From Bog-159 sp963707465 (GTDB lineage Bacteria > Acidobacteriota > Terriglobia > Bryobacterales > Bryobacteraceae), in the NCBI GenBank assembly GCA_963707465.1, contig CAVPQK010000015.1, forward strand, positions 1,674,001 to 1,738,000: a stretch of DNA of 64,000 nt, read 5' to 3'. Positions 7,210 through 15,943 of the stretch are shown here, piece after piece. The notes beneath the pieces are model-generated. The model saw only the letters and a list, made by a program, of their open reading frames with translations, did not search any database and was not told the DNA's origin. The translations under genes were made by a program, and so were the position numbers. How positions within the stretch are numbered: position 1 is the first letter of the stretch; each line of letters opens with the position of its first letter.

Positions 7210-9909
7210 TCACTCGTAGCGCAGCGCGATGGCCGGGTCCACCAGCGACGCCCGCCGCGCCGGCCAGTACGCCGCGAAGCCCGCGACCGCGGCCAGTATC
7301 GCGATGGCCGCTAGGATCGAGACTGCGTCCAGGCCGGGCAATCCGTAAAGCAAACCGGAAATCAGCCGTTCGCCGGCCAGCGCCGCCGGCACTCCGATCC
7401 CGAGGCCGATGGTTACCAGCAGCAGCACGTCGCGCATGACCAGCCATACCACGCTCGAGCGGGGAGCCCCCAAAGCCATGCGGAGGCCCACTTCGCTGGT
7501 TCGCCGGGCCACCGCGTATGACAAGACGCCATAGATGCCGATGGACGCCAGCAGCAGCGCCAGCAGGCCAAAGAAGCTGGACAGCCGGGCGGTCAGCCTG
7601 TCACTAACCAGACTGTCGTCCACTTCCCCGGCCAGTGTGTTCACTTCCGTGATAGGCAGGTTGCGGCTGACCTCGGCAACCGCCCGGCGGATCGCCGGCA
7701 CGATAGCGCGCTGGTCGCCGGCATGACGAACCACAAGGCTGCCGAGAAACTGCACGCGCTGCGCGTCGGGATAAAACGCCATGGGCGTCGGCGTCTCGCG
7801 CAGGTTTTCGTATTTGGCGTCTTTCACTACGCCGACCACCTCAAACTCGCCGCTCTGCTCCGGCGACAAGCCGAACCGGAGACCGATCGGCGTTTCGCCG
7901 GGGAAAAAGATGCGGGCCATGGTCTCGTTGACGATCGCAACCTTGGGCGATTTCGCCGTGTCGTTGAGGTTGAACGTACGGCCAAGGGTCACCGGGATGC
8001 CCATAGCGGTGAAGAACGCCGGGCCAACCAGGTTGTTGTGGATCTCGCGCCGGCTCTCCGGCGGCGCGGGGCGGCCACTCGGATAGGCGCTATCGGTCCA
8101 CTCGCCCCTCCGGAAGGTGAACATGGAGAAGGCGGCGGCGCGGACGCCGGGTATCTGGCTAACGCGCTGCTCGACCTGGCGATAAACCATCGTGAGCCGC
8201 GGGTCGTCATTTTTGTAGCCCAGTGCCGTCTTGTCTGTTTCCACCAGCAGTACATTCTCTTTGTCGAATCCGGTGCTCACATGCCGGAGGTTCACCAGGC
8301 TGCGAATGAACAGGCCCGCGCCGATCAACAGCACGGCCGAAAGAGCGACTTGCGAAACGATCAGCGCCTTTGCCAGCAGGCTTCGGGTGCGGGCAAGCCC
8401 GGCGGCGCGGCCCTCTTTCAATGGCGCGCTGAGGTCGACGCGCGTGGCGCGCAGGGCGGGCGCAAGGCCGAACAGGATTCCGGTGGCCAGCGAGAGCAGG
8501 GTGGTAAAGACCAGGACAGTTCCATCGAGGCCAGTTTGCAGGGGAAGGGCGGCGCTGCCGGTCGACACCATTCTGACCAGCAATCGGCCCGCCCATGCGG
8601 CGAAAGCCACGCCGGCGCCGCCACCCACCACGGCCAGCAGGACGCTTTCGGTGAGCATCTGCCGGATGAGCCGCATGCGGCCGGCGCCCAGAGTAAGGCG
8701 CACGGCGATTTCCCGTTGGCGGCCGGCGGCCCGCGCCAGCAGCAGGTTCGCGATGTTTGCGCAGGCGATGAGCAGAACTAAGCCCACCGCCCCCATGAGC
8801 AACCACAGCGACGTCGAGAACTGGCGTCGGATTCTAGACAGTCCGCGCCCGCCCGGAGTCAGTTCGATGGAAGCGCGCCGGATGGCGTTGAGATCCCTTG
8901 CGCTCGGAGACGATCCGGCGATCGAGCGCAGGTTCTGCTTGAACATCAGGTTCACGCGCGCGCCGGCCTGCGCTTCGGTGACGCCGGGTTTGAGCCGCGC
9001 CAGAATGTAGAGCGATTGAAATAGCGGACCCGTCCTGGCCTCCTCGCCGCCCCAGGCAGGCGGCAACTGGGCATTCATGGCCAGGGGAATCCACAAGTCC
9101 GGCGAATCGCCGACGGTGGTGCCGAAGAACTCCGGCGGCGCGGCGCCGATGATGGTGTAAACCGTCGCGCCGATCGCGATCGTCTTCCCCACGGCGGACG
9201 GGTCGCCCCCAAATCGCCGCTGCCACCAGGAATAGCTCATCACCGCGACCGGATTGGCGCCGGGTGTCTGATCCTCGGCATCCGTGAATGTGCGGCCCGC
9301 GGCAGGCTTCACGCCCAGCACGTCGAAGTAAGTGCCCGAGACCAGGCGCGTCGAGACTGCTTCGGAATCACGGCTCCCGCTTACGGCCGCGCGCGTATTG
9401 TTGGGCAGGCTCATCATGGCCGCCACGCCCGTAAAGGCGTCGCCAGAGCGCTCGACCTCGCGATAGAACGGGTAGGAGAACAGTTGCCAACTGCGGTCCG
9501 GCATGCCATCGGTGATGCCCCCCCAGTTTCCCTTGCCGAACAGCAGCAGACGGTCCGGCTCCTGGACCGGCAGCGAGCGCAACATCACCGCGTTCATGAG
9601 GCTGTAGATAGCTGTGTTACCGCCGATCCCCAGGGTCAGCGACAATAGGGCCACTAGCGTGAATCCGGGACTCTTGCGCATCATGCGGATCGCGTAGCGC
9701 AGATCCTGGCCCAGCCGTTCGAGTGAAGACCATCCCCACATTTCCCTTATTACCTCCCTGTATCGTGTTATGTTGCCGAAGGCCCGCCGTGCGGCGTAAG
9801 GCGCTTCGTCGCGCGCCGTCCCCGATTCGCGCTGTTCTTCCTCTTCGAGCGCCAGGTGCGCGCGGATTTCGCGCTCGAAGTCCTGCTCACGCTGCTTCCG
9901 CCGCCACAT
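7210..9909 (-). CDS. ADOP-family ABC transporter permease (MacB-PCD/FtsX type), copy 1
   Basis: An 899-residue acidobacterial duplicated orphan permease. Residues 1-75 form a charged helical prefix domain (EREIRAHLALEEEEQ). Then come a transmembrane helix (LVALLSLTLGIGGNTAIYSLM), a MacB-like periplasmic domain, a three-helix FtsX unit (near LLMGAVGLVLLIACANIANLLLARA), a second periplasmic domain and a second FtsX unit (near LLALLLASIGIYGVLSYAVA and LGIGVPAALAGE). No ATPase is encoded nearby, hence orphan permease. The start at 9909 lies 9 bp after the stop of a PadR-type regulator gene, so the two form an operon. Substrate unknown; related MacB proteins act in mechanotransmission for export. 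Confidence 0.93.
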   Translation of the reverse strand: MWRRKQREQDFEREIRAHLALEEEEQRESGTARDEAPYAARRAFGNITRYREVIREMWGWSSLERLGQDLRYAIRMMRKSPGFTLVALLSLTLGIGGNTAIYSLMNAVMLRSLPVQEPDRLLLFGKGNWGGITDGMPDRSWQLFSYPFYREVERSGDAFTGVAAMMSLPNNTRAAVSGSRDSEAVSTRLVSGTYFDVLGVKPAAGRTFTDAEDQTPGANPVAVMSYSWWQRRFGGDPSAVGKTIAIGATVYTIIGAAPPEFFGTTVGDSPDLWIPLAMNAQLPPAWGGEEARTGPLFQSLYILARLKPGVTEAQAGARVNLMFKQNLRSIAGSSPSARDLNAIRRASIELTPGGRGLSRIRRQFSTSLWLLMGAVGLVLLIACANIANLLLARAAGRQREIAVRLTLGAGRMRLIRQMLTESVLLAVVGGGAGVAFAAWAGRLLVRMVSTGSAALPLQTGLDGTVLVFTTLLSLATGILFGLAPALRATRVDLSAPLKEGRAAGLARTRSLLAKALIVSQVALSAVLLIGAGLFIRSLVNLRHVSTGFDKENVLLVETDKTALGYKNDDPRLTMVYRQVEQRVSQIPGVRAAAFSMFTFRRGEWTDSAYPSGRPAPPESRREIHNNLVGPAFFTAMGIPVTLGRTFNLNDTAKSPKVAIVNETMARIFFPGETPIGLRFGLSPEQSGEFEVVGVVKDAKYENLRETPTPMAFYPDAQRVQFLGSLVVRHAGDQRAIVPAIRRAVAEVSRNLPITEVNTLAGEVDDSLVSDRLTARLSSFFGLLALLLASIGIYGVLSYAVARRTSEVGLRMALGAPRSSVVWLVMRDVLLLVTIGLGIGVPAALAGERLISGLLYGLPGLDAVSILAAIAILAAVAGFAAYWPARRASLVDPAIALRYE

Positions 9910-9918
9910 ACCGACACC

Positions 9919-10257
9919 TTACGCCGGCCGCATCACTTGCGCGATGGCCCGCGCCAATTGTTTCCACTTGGATTCCTGAATGGTGAGCTGCGCCCTTCCG
10001 GCGGCGGTCAGCCGGTAAAACTTCATCTCGCGGCCCCGTTCGGTTGTCTCCCAGGCCGATGCGATCCAGCCCTGCCGCTCCAACCGGTGCAGGGCCGGGT
10101 AGAGCGATCCGTGCTCGACTTGCAGCACCTCGTCGGAAGTGCGCTGAATGTGTTTGGCGATGCCGTGGCCGTGCATCGGCGCGGCGAGCAGGGTGCGCAG
10201 GATGAGCATGTCCAGGGTGCCTTGCAGCAGTTCGGTCCGATTCGGTGCTTTCGCCAT
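9919..10257 (-). CDS. PadR-family transcriptional regulator, copy 1
   Basis: A 112-residue winged-helix protein: LLQGTLDMLILRTL, then PMHGHGIAKHIQ, LQVEHGSLYPALHRLERQGWI and REMKFYRLTAAGRAQL. This is the standard PadR N-terminal DNA-binding domain with a short C-terminal dimerisation helix. PadR proteins of this size usually repress the transporter gene next to them and are released by a ligand. The ATG at 10257 is preferred over a TTG 24 bases upstream because the longer form would begin inside a pair of inverted repeats that look like its own operators (10265-10299). Cotranscribed with the ADOP permease gene 9 bp downstream. Confidence 0.92.
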   Translation of the reverse strand: MAKAPNRTELLQGTLDMLILRTLLAAPMHGHGIAKHIQRTSDEVLQVEHGSLYPALHRLERQGWIASAWETTERGREMKFYRLTAAGRAQLTIQESKWKQLARAIAQVMRPA

Positions 10258-10264
10258 AGCGGAT

Positions 10265-10299
10265 GGTAGACCGCCTACCAAATCGGTAGACGCTCTACC
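10265..10299. promoter_or_regulatory. Tandem palindromes, predicted PadR operator
   Basis: Two inverted repeats lie just upstream of the padR start. Site 1 (10265-10279) is GGTAG, 5 bases, CTACC; site 2 (10285-10299) is GGTAGA, 3 bases, TCTACC. Their centres are 20 bp apart, about two helical turns, so dimers could bind the same face. The position, 8 to 42 bp upstream of the ATG, fits autorepression. Confidence 0.6.
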
Positions 10300-10358
10300 A
10301 GCGGCGCGGTTAGCAAGGAATCGCCGGGGCAGCCGATAAGGTAAACAGGAGGCGCATT

Positions 10359-10685
10359 ATGGCCAGTTCCATAAGTCCCCTGAGTTATTTGGATGCGAGC
10401 GCTTACCAGAGCCTGCCGCCCACTTCGTCCGCCGCCAGCGCGGCTGGCGCGAGCGCCGGGGTTAGCGCGACCGCGGAGCTGCAGGCGATCGAGCAACAGG
10501 GAAATTTTCAGGCTTACTTAAGCGATTCGATGGCCACCGCGCTGTTGCAGCCGGCCGATGGCGCAAGTAGCGGCACGCCCGCCAACACATTGATCGACAA
10601 CATGCTCCAACAGGTGCTGGGCGCTTATCAGACGCAAAGCACGCCAGGCAGCGCGAACGCCAGCGGGACGAGCGTAGTCGGGTGA
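10359..10685 (+). CDS. Small Ala/Ser-rich hypothetical protein
   Basis: A 108-residue protein with a strong ribosome-binding site (AGGAGG, 8 bases before the ATG). It is rich in Ala, Ser, Thr and Gln: an N-terminal low-complexity stretch (SSAASAAGASAGVSATAE) is followed by a more regular helical part (LQAIEQQGNFQAYLSDSMATALLQ) and a disordered tail. There is no signal peptide, membrane segment or recognisable domain. The composition is reminiscent of small flagellar- or export-associated proteins, but I cannot name the family. It is convergent with transketolase (stop codons 8 bp apart). Confidence 0.7.
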   Translation: MASSISPLSYLDASAYQSLPPTSSAASAAGASAGVSATAELQAIEQQGNFQAYLSDSMATALLQPADGASSGTPANTLIDNMLQQVLGAYQTQSTPGSANASGTSVVG

Positions 10686-10692
10686 GTGTGCT

Positions 10693-12750
10693 TTAAGCTT
10701 TCGCCAGCACCTCGCGCGCGGCGGCCACCACGGTAGCCGGCAGGAATCCGAACTTTTTCTGCACTTCCTTCAATGGCGCGGACGCGCCAAACGTGTGCAT
10801 GCCGATCATGCGCCCGTGCGGACCCACATAACGGTCCCATCCCAGAACACAGGCCTGCTCCACGGAAACTCGCGCCGTGACCGCCGGCGGAAGCACCGCG
10901 TCGCGATATTCCTGCGGTTGCCGTTCGAATAATTCCCAGCTCGGCATGCTGACCACCCGCGCCTTCACGCCCTCGGCCTCGAGTTGCTCATAAGCCTCGA
11001 CGCACAGGTACACCTCGCTGCCCGTGGCCAGCAGCAGCACGTCCGGCTTCCCGTCCGGAGCATCGGCCAGAATGTAAGCCCCTTTCTCCACTCCCGATGC
11101 CGGCGCGTATTTCGTCCGATCGAGCGTGGGAAGCGCCTGCCGCGTGAGGATCAGCGCCACCGGTTGATGCCGCTGCTTCATGGTGAATCTCCAGCACTCC
11201 ACCACTTCGTTGGCGTCCGCGGGCCGCAGCGTCACCAAGCCCGGTACCGCGCGCAGCGAGGTGAGCTGCTCAATAGGCTGATGCGTGGGGCCGTCTTCGC
11301 CCACCCCGATCGAATCGTGCGTGAAGACATGGATCACCGGCAGATCCATGATGGCGGCCAGCCGGATGGGCGGCTTCATGTAATCGCTGAAAATCAGGAA
11401 CGTAGAGCCGTAAGCCCGGATCTTCGAAAGCGACATCCCGTTCACGATGGCGCCCATGGCGTGCTCCCGGATGCCGAAATGCATGTTGCGACCGCTCCGG
11501 TCGTCGGCTTCGAAGTCGCCCGCGCCGTCGAAAGTAAGGCGCGTTTTCGTGGAAGGGAACAGGTCCGCCGCGCCGCCCATCAGCCACGGAATGTTCCAGG
11601 CGAGCTTATTCAATACCCGGCCGGACGAGTCGCGCGTGGCCAGGCCCTTGGCATCGGCGGGGAATACCGGCATGTCTTTGTCCCAGCCTTCCGGAAGCTG
11701 CCGGTGCAGCATGCGGTCGAGCTGATCCGCCAGGTCCGCGTATTCGGTCTTGTATTCCGCGAAGCGCGTCATCCAGGCGTCGCGCAACTGCTGGCCGCGG
11801 TCGCCCATCCCCGCCCGGAAGTGCTCGCGCACGCCGTCCGGCACCAGGAATTTGGCGTCTTCCGGCCAACCGTAAGCACGCTTGGCCAGGCGCACCTCTT
11901 CTTCGCCGAGCGGCTCACCGTGCGCGCCGCTGGTGTCCTGTTTGTGCGGCGCGCCGTAGGCGATGTGGCTGTCCACGATGATCAGGGTAGGCCGGTCGGT
12001 GGTGCTCTTAAACACATGCAGGGCGCGCTCCAGCAGTTCCAGATCGTTGGCGTCGCTGACGCGCGTCACATTCCAGCCGTAGCCGATGAAGCGGGTGGCC
12101 ACATCCTCGCTGAACGCCAGCGCGGTATGGCCTTCGATGGTGATCTTGTTGTTGTCGTATATCCAGCACAAATTCGACAGCCGATGGTGGCCTGCCAGCG
12201 AAGCGGCTTCCCCGGTGACGCCCTCCATCATGTCGCCGTCGCCGCAGATCACGTAGACGTCGTAATCGAACATCTCGAAGCCCGGACGGTTGAAATGCTT
12301 GGCCAGCCACCAGCGCGCCATAGCCATCCCCACGCTATTGCCCACGCCCTGGCCCAGCGGACCGGTGGTGGTTTCCACGCCCGAGGTCCAGCGGTATTCC
12401 GGGTGCCCGGGGCAGCGGCTGTCGAGCTGTCGGAAGCGCTTAATATCTTCGAGTTTGACGGCCAACTCGCCCAGCGTTTCGTATTGCGGATTGACGGCCT
12501 TCACGCCGCAGAGATGCAGCAGCGAATAAAGCAGCATGGAGGCGTGGCCGTTGGAGAGCACGAAACGGTCGCGGTCGGGCCAGATGGGATCTTCGGGATC
12601 GAAGCGCAGGAAGTGCTGCCACACCGTATACGCCACCGGCGCCAGCGCCATGGGGGCGCCGGGATGTCCGGAATTGGCTTGCTGCACCGCGTCCATGGAG
12701 AGGGTGCGAATGGTATTGATCGAAAGCTGGTCGAGTTGCTCGTTGGTCAT
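10693..12750 (-). CDS. tkt: Transketolase
   Basis: A 685-residue thiamine-diphosphate enzyme of the pentose phosphate and Calvin-type pathways, transferring two-carbon units between ketoses and aldoses. Visible landmarks: ANSGHPGAPMALAPVAY near the N-terminus (GHPGxPxG region), the ThDP/Mg motif GDGDMMEG with the paired asparagines in YDNNKITIEG about 28 residues later, DSHIAYGAPHKQDTSGAHGEPLG, the catalytic Glu in GIREHAMGAIVNG, and THDSIGVGEDGPTHQPIEQL. Length is normal. The ATG at 12750 (MTNEQLDQL) begins the conserved domain; the reading frame runs on upstream but nothing conserved lies there. Confidence 0.96.
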   Translation of the reverse strand: MTNEQLDQLSINTIRTLSMDAVQQANSGHPGAPMALAPVAYTVWQHFLRFDPEDPIWPDRDRFVLSNGHASMLLYSLLHLCGVKAVNPQYETLGELAVKLEDIKRFRQLDSRCPGHPEYRWTSGVETTTGPLGQGVGNSVGMAMARWWLAKHFNRPGFEMFDYDVYVICGDGDMMEGVTGEAASLAGHHRLSNLCWIYDNNKITIEGHTALAFSEDVATRFIGYGWNVTRVSDANDLELLERALHVFKSTTDRPTLIIVDSHIAYGAPHKQDTSGAHGEPLGEEEVRLAKRAYGWPEDAKFLVPDGVREHFRAGMGDRGQQLRDAWMTRFAEYKTEYADLADQLDRMLHRQLPEGWDKDMPVFPADAKGLATRDSSGRVLNKLAWNIPWLMGGAADLFPSTKTRLTFDGAGDFEADDRSGRNMHFGIREHAMGAIVNGMSLSKIRAYGSTFLIFSDYMKPPIRLAAIMDLPVIHVFTHDSIGVGEDGPTHQPIEQLTSLRAVPGLVTLRPADANEVVECWRFTMKQRHQPVALILTRQALPTLDRTKYAPASGVEKGAYILADAPDGKPDVLLLATGSEVYLCVEAYEQLEAEGVKARVVSMPSWELFERQPQEYRDAVLPPAVTARVSVEQACVLGWDRYVGPHGRMIGMHTFGASAPLKEVQKKFGFLPATVVAAAREVLAKA

Positions 12751-12835
12751 GTGGGTCGGTCCGAGGGCCGAAGTTTCATGATACCGTGGCGCTCTCCCTC
12801 GCGGCGATGCGCGGCGCGTCGGGTGACGATTCCTC

Positions 12836-12864
12836 TTGTATTCGATCGCTTTCCAGGGTACGAT
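12836..12864 (+). promoter_or_regulatory. Sigma-70-like promoter for the HELVE-motif gene
   Basis: TTGTAT (12836-12841) and TACGAT (12859-12864) are separated by exactly 17 bp, in the 135-bp gap between divergent genes. The predicted transcript would start about 15 bases before the GGAGGGG ribosome-binding site at the next ATG (12886). Confidence 0.45.
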
Positions 12865-12885
12865 TTCCCACTGGAGGGGCAAACC

Positions 12886-13641
12886 ATGGCTTCGGAGAAA
12901 TCTTTATTCGGCGGGTTCAACCAGGAAATCATTCCTAAGATCGCCTGCTTCAATCGCGCCACCGTCGATCTCGGAGTGGATCTGGACGCTCTCATCGATG
13001 CCATGCAGGAGTACGTCATGTCTTACGTGGCGCCGGTGTGGGGGACGCCCGCGCGGCTGGTTAAGACCACGGACTTTCAGCCCGGCGCTTGGGCCATGGT
13101 TTTCCTCGACAACGCCGACCAGAAAGGCGCGCTGGCCTATCACGACCTGACTCCGGATGGCTTGCCGATTGCCAAAGTCTTCGTAAAGACCACCCTGGCT
13201 GACAAGTCACTGGTGAGCGTTTCGGCCTCTCACGAATTGGTGGAGATGCTGGTCGACCCAGCCATCAATATGATGACGTCGGGTCCGGACCCCCATACGA
13301 TATACGCCTACGAGAGCGCGGATCCGGTGGAGAACTTGGATTTCCCCGTCTGCGGGATTGCCATGAGCGACTTCGTGTACCCCGCCTATTTCGAGACGTT
13401 TCGCAAGCGCAATTCCGTGCAGTTCGACCAGATGAGCAAGGTCGCCAAGCCGTTCCAGATCCTCAGGGGCGGCTACCAGATGATCTTCAAGAAGGGAAGG
13501 TATACCCAGGTCTACGGGTCCAAGGCCAAGGCAAAGAGTTTCGCCAGGGAGGACCGCCGCGGCCACCGCAGCGAGACGCGCAAGGCGGGGAAACTGGTGA
13601 AGGCGGATATGAAAGAAATTGCGCGCCACTTTCCGGCATAA
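12886..13641 (+). CDS. Conserved hypothetical protein with HELVE (zincin-like) motif
   Basis: A 251-residue cytoplasmic-looking protein. The start ATG is set by GGAGGGG with an 8-base spacer. The centre (about residues 117-126) reads SASHELVEMLVDP: an HExxE motif followed by D-P, which resembles the catalytic helix of some zincin-type proteins where H-E-x-x-E/D replaces the classical HExxH. Upstream are beta-strand-like segments (GAWAMVFLDNADQKGALAYHD); the last 50 residues are very basic (KAKAKSFAREDRRGHRSETRK). I do not recognise the family with certainty; a peptidase role is speculation from the motif. The basic tail suggests nucleic-acid or membrane-surface contact. Confidence 0.75.
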   Translation: MASEKSLFGGFNQEIIPKIACFNRATVDLGVDLDALIDAMQEYVMSYVAPVWGTPARLVKTTDFQPGAWAMVFLDNADQKGALAYHDLTPDGLPIAKVFVKTTLADKSLVSVSASHELVEMLVDPAINMMTSGPDPHTIYAYESADPVENLDFPVCGIAMSDFVYPAYFETFRKRNSVQFDQMSKVAKPFQILRGGYQMIFKKGRYTQVYGSKAKAKSFAREDRRGHRSETRKAGKLVKADMKEIARHFPA

Positions 13642-13678
13642 TGCTGCGCCATCTGCCGTGATTTCGGGTACACTGATC

Positions 13679-13694
13679 CTTTAGCCCGCTAAAG
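13679..13694. promoter_or_regulatory. Short palindrome upstream of the Gfo/Idh gene
   Basis: CTTTAGC, 2 bases, GCTAAAG is a perfect 7-bp inverted repeat ending 10 bases before the ATG at 13705. The position overlaps where a repressor could block initiation, but no regulator is adjacent; a chance palindrome is possible. Confidence 0.3.
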
Positions 13695-13704
13695 AAAGGT
13701 GTCC

Positions 13705-15078
13705 ATGCCCGACAATCAGGATTCCGTCAATCGCAGAGATTTCATGGTCAAGACCGCCGTGGTAACCGGCACGCTCGGGGCCGCCAAGGAATTGTTTGCC
13801 AAACCCGCCAAAGCGGCTGCCACGGGAAAGGTCATCGGCTCCAATGACCGTATCAACGTAGGCATTATCGGCGTCGGCGGACGCGGCTCTTATCTGGCCG
13901 GCCAATATGCCGCCATCGGCGAGCGCACCGGCGCCTGCAAGATCGTGGCCGTGGCCGACGTCTACGAAAAGCGCAAGAGACTGGCCGCCGAGAAGCACAA
14001 GTGCGACGGCTACCTGGACTACCGCGAGATCATCAACCGCGCCGATGTCGACGCCGTGGTGGTGGCGACTCCGGATCACTGGCACGCGCCTATCGCGCTG
14101 GAAGCGATGGACCACGGCAAGGATGTGTATCTGGAAAAGCCCATGTGCCACACCATCGAGGAGGCCCGGCACCTATCGCAAACCGTGAAGGAGACCAAGC
14201 GGGTGCTGCAGGTGGGGTCGCAGACGACTTCGGCTTTGCAGTGGCACCTGGCGAAGAAGTACATCGCCGACGGCGCTATCGGCAAGATGATCATGAGCCA
14301 GGGTTCCTATCACCGCAACTCGAAATTCGATGGGGCGAATCGCCGCGACAATGAAGGCGAGTGGAACTGGGAGATCGACAAGGACGCCGGCCCCGACGGA
14401 AAGGGCGACAACTTCATCGATTGGAAGATGTGGCTGGGCAAAGCGCCCAAACGCAACTTCGATGCCGATCGCTTCTTCCGTTTTCGCAAGTATTGGGATT
14501 ATTCCGGCGGCATCGCCACGGACCTGTTCTTCCACGTGGTGGCGCCCTTGAACATCTGCTGGTCCGAACCGCAATTCCCCACGCGGGTGACGGCCAGCGG
14601 CGGCATCTACATATTCAAGGACGAGCGCGAGGTGCCCGACACCTTCCACCTGATGGCGGAGTTCCCGCAGGGGCATTCGCTGGTGCTCAGTTCCAGCATG
14701 GCGAACTCCAAGCACATTCCGGGGCTGATCCGCGGCCACGAGGGCACCATCATCATGGTGGACCACGGCATGTTCGAAGGCCACACCGACCACATCACGC
14801 TGCTCCCCGAGCGACGGGTGATCGACGCTGCCTACAAGGCCAAGTTCGGCGACGATGCGGAGACCAAAATCCCGGTCGAGCAGAAGAACGAGATGGTGGC
14901 GCACATCACCAATTTCCTGGATTGCATGCGCACACGCGAAAAACCCACGCTGGATGTGGACACCGGCTTCCACGCCCAGGTGACCATTTCCATGGCGGTG
15001 CAGTCGTACCGCGAAGGGCGGGTCCTGTACTGGGACGACAAGAATCAGAAAGTTGTTAACAAGCCGGTCAAGGCCTAG
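13705..15078 (+). CDS. Gfo/Idh/MocA-family oxidoreductase with Tat signal
   Basis: A 457-residue NAD(P)-dependent oxidoreductase. The N-terminus has a twin-arginine export motif (NRRDFMVKTAVVTGTLGAA). The Rossmann part begins VGIIGVGGRGSYLAGQYA, and the family signature VVVATPDHWHAPIALEAMDHGKDVYLEKPM supplies the catalytic-region EKP lysine. The C-terminal alpha/beta domain follows (DYSGGIATDLFFHVVAPLN). Exported members of this family in Acidobacteria and Planctomycetes act on sugars or inositols with a tightly bound cofactor. The ATG at 13705 is chosen over a GTG two codons earlier because GAAAGG lies just upstream. No sugar transporter adjoins, so the substrate is open. Confidence 0.92.
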   Translation: MPDNQDSVNRRDFMVKTAVVTGTLGAAKELFAKPAKAAATGKVIGSNDRINVGIIGVGGRGSYLAGQYAAIGERTGACKIVAVADVYEKRKRLAAEKHKCDGYLDYREIINRADVDAVVVATPDHWHAPIALEAMDHGKDVYLEKPMCHTIEEARHLSQTVKETKRVLQVGSQTTSALQWHLAKKYIADGAIGKMIMSQGSYHRNSKFDGANRRDNEGEWNWEIDKDAGPDGKGDNFIDWKMWLGKAPKRNFDADRFFRFRKYWDYSGGIATDLFFHVVAPLNICWSEPQFPTRVTASGGIYIFKDEREVPDTFHLMAEFPQGHSLVLSSSMANSKHIPGLIRGHEGTIIMVDHGMFEGHTDHITLLPERRVIDAAYKAKFGDDAETKIPVEQKNEMVAHITNFLDCMRTREKPTLDVDTGFHAQVTISMAVQSYREGRVLYWDDKNQKVVNKPVKA

Positions 15079-15111
15079 CCGCCGGCGCCGAAAATCTGCC
15101 AGTATGGAAGA

Positions 15112-15711
15112 ATGAAATCGCTGATCTGTATTCTTCCGCTGGCCGTAGCCCTGGCGCCTGCATTTGCGGCGCCGCTCACGCAAGCCGAGCGCGACCGCGC
15201 CATCGCCGAACTGACCGCCAGCCGCCAGCAGTTCCTGGATTCGGTAGCCGGTCTCTCGGCGGCGCAGTGGAACTTCAAGCCCGACGAGAAAACCTGGTCG
15301 GCGGCGGAATGCGCCGAGCACATCGCGGTTAGCGAGGACTTCATCTTCGGGAGCATCGTCAAGGTCGCGCAAGGTCCCGCGGCTCCGGGCCAGAAATCGG
15401 CGGTGACGGACGAATTCATCCTCGCGGCCGTGGTGGATCGTTCGCACAAATTCCAGGCGCCCGAGGTGCTTCGGCCCACGCATCGCTTTGCCACCCCGCA
15501 GGAGATGGTCGATCACTTCAAGCAGAGCCGCGAGCACACCATCGCCTATGTGCGCGATACGCAGGACGATTTACGCGGCCACTTCTTCGATCATCCGGTG
15601 CTGAAGACTATGGACGGCTATCAGTGGATTTTGCTGCTCTCGGCCCACAGCCAGCGCCACACGGCGCAGCTAAACGAAGTGAAGGCCAACCCGAACTTTC
15701 CGAAGGAGTGA
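15112..15711 (+). CDS. Exported DinB-like four-helix protein
   Basis: A 199-residue protein with a clear signal peptide (LICILPLAVALAPAFA) and a DinB/YfiT-like four-helix bundle. Landmarks are LSAAQWNFKPDEKTWSAAECAEHIAVSEDF (conserved W-S-x-x-E-x-x-x-H) and HSQRHTAQLNEVKANPNFP near the C-terminus. The three histidines of the DinB metal site appear present (one in CAEHI, two in HSQRH). DinB-like proteins act as metal-dependent thiol transferases, but exported versions have no assigned function. It follows the Gfo/Idh gene by 33 bp on the same strand and is probably cotranscribed. Confidence 0.85.
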   Translation: MKSLICILPLAVALAPAFAAPLTQAERDRAIAELTASRQQFLDSVAGLSAAQWNFKPDEKTWSAAECAEHIAVSEDFIFGSIVKVAQGPAAPGQKSAVTDEFILAAVVDRSHKFQAPEVLRPTHRFATPQEMVDHFKQSREHTIAYVRDTQDDLRGHFFDHPVLKTMDGYQWILLLSAHSQRHTAQLNEVKANPNFPKE

Positions 15712-15849
15712 GTGGGACCGATTGCTGACGCGCGCGGCTCGGAACGGCGTTCGCCGGCGCGTCCTGCCCGGTAGATCCCAGAAGGGGTTATCGTAAATCT
15801 CCACCTCCTGGTCGTCGTACAGGGGCCAAAAACTGTTTGGGGGAGTCAT
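15670..15849 (-). CDS. Possible small protein, antisense to the end of the DinB-like gene
   Basis: A 59-residue reading frame starting at ATG 15849 with AAAGAGGT about 6 bases upstream. The first half (FWPLYDDQEVEIYDNPFWDLPG) looks protein-like, with aromatic and acidic residues; the second half is basic and overlaps the 3' end of the DinB-like gene by 42 bp on the other strand. I do not recognise it. It could be a genuine small gene or the remains of a longer one. Confidence 0.4.
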   Translation of the reverse strand: MTPPNSFWPLYDDQEVEIYDNPFWDLPGRTRRRTPFRAARVSNRSHSLLRKVRVGLHFV

Positions 15850-15943
15850 AACTGTACCTCTTTTATTATAACGGACTGCCCCGATGTATTTGCGGTTGCA
15901 AAGCAACCAGTTTTATTATCAGCTAGTTGCGTGGATTCTACGA

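Noticed and set aside
10984..12885. Very long plus-strand open frame upstream of the HELVE-motif gene
   Set aside because: It is antisense to transketolase, has shadow-like composition, and the true start with a ribosome-binding site and promoter is at 12886.
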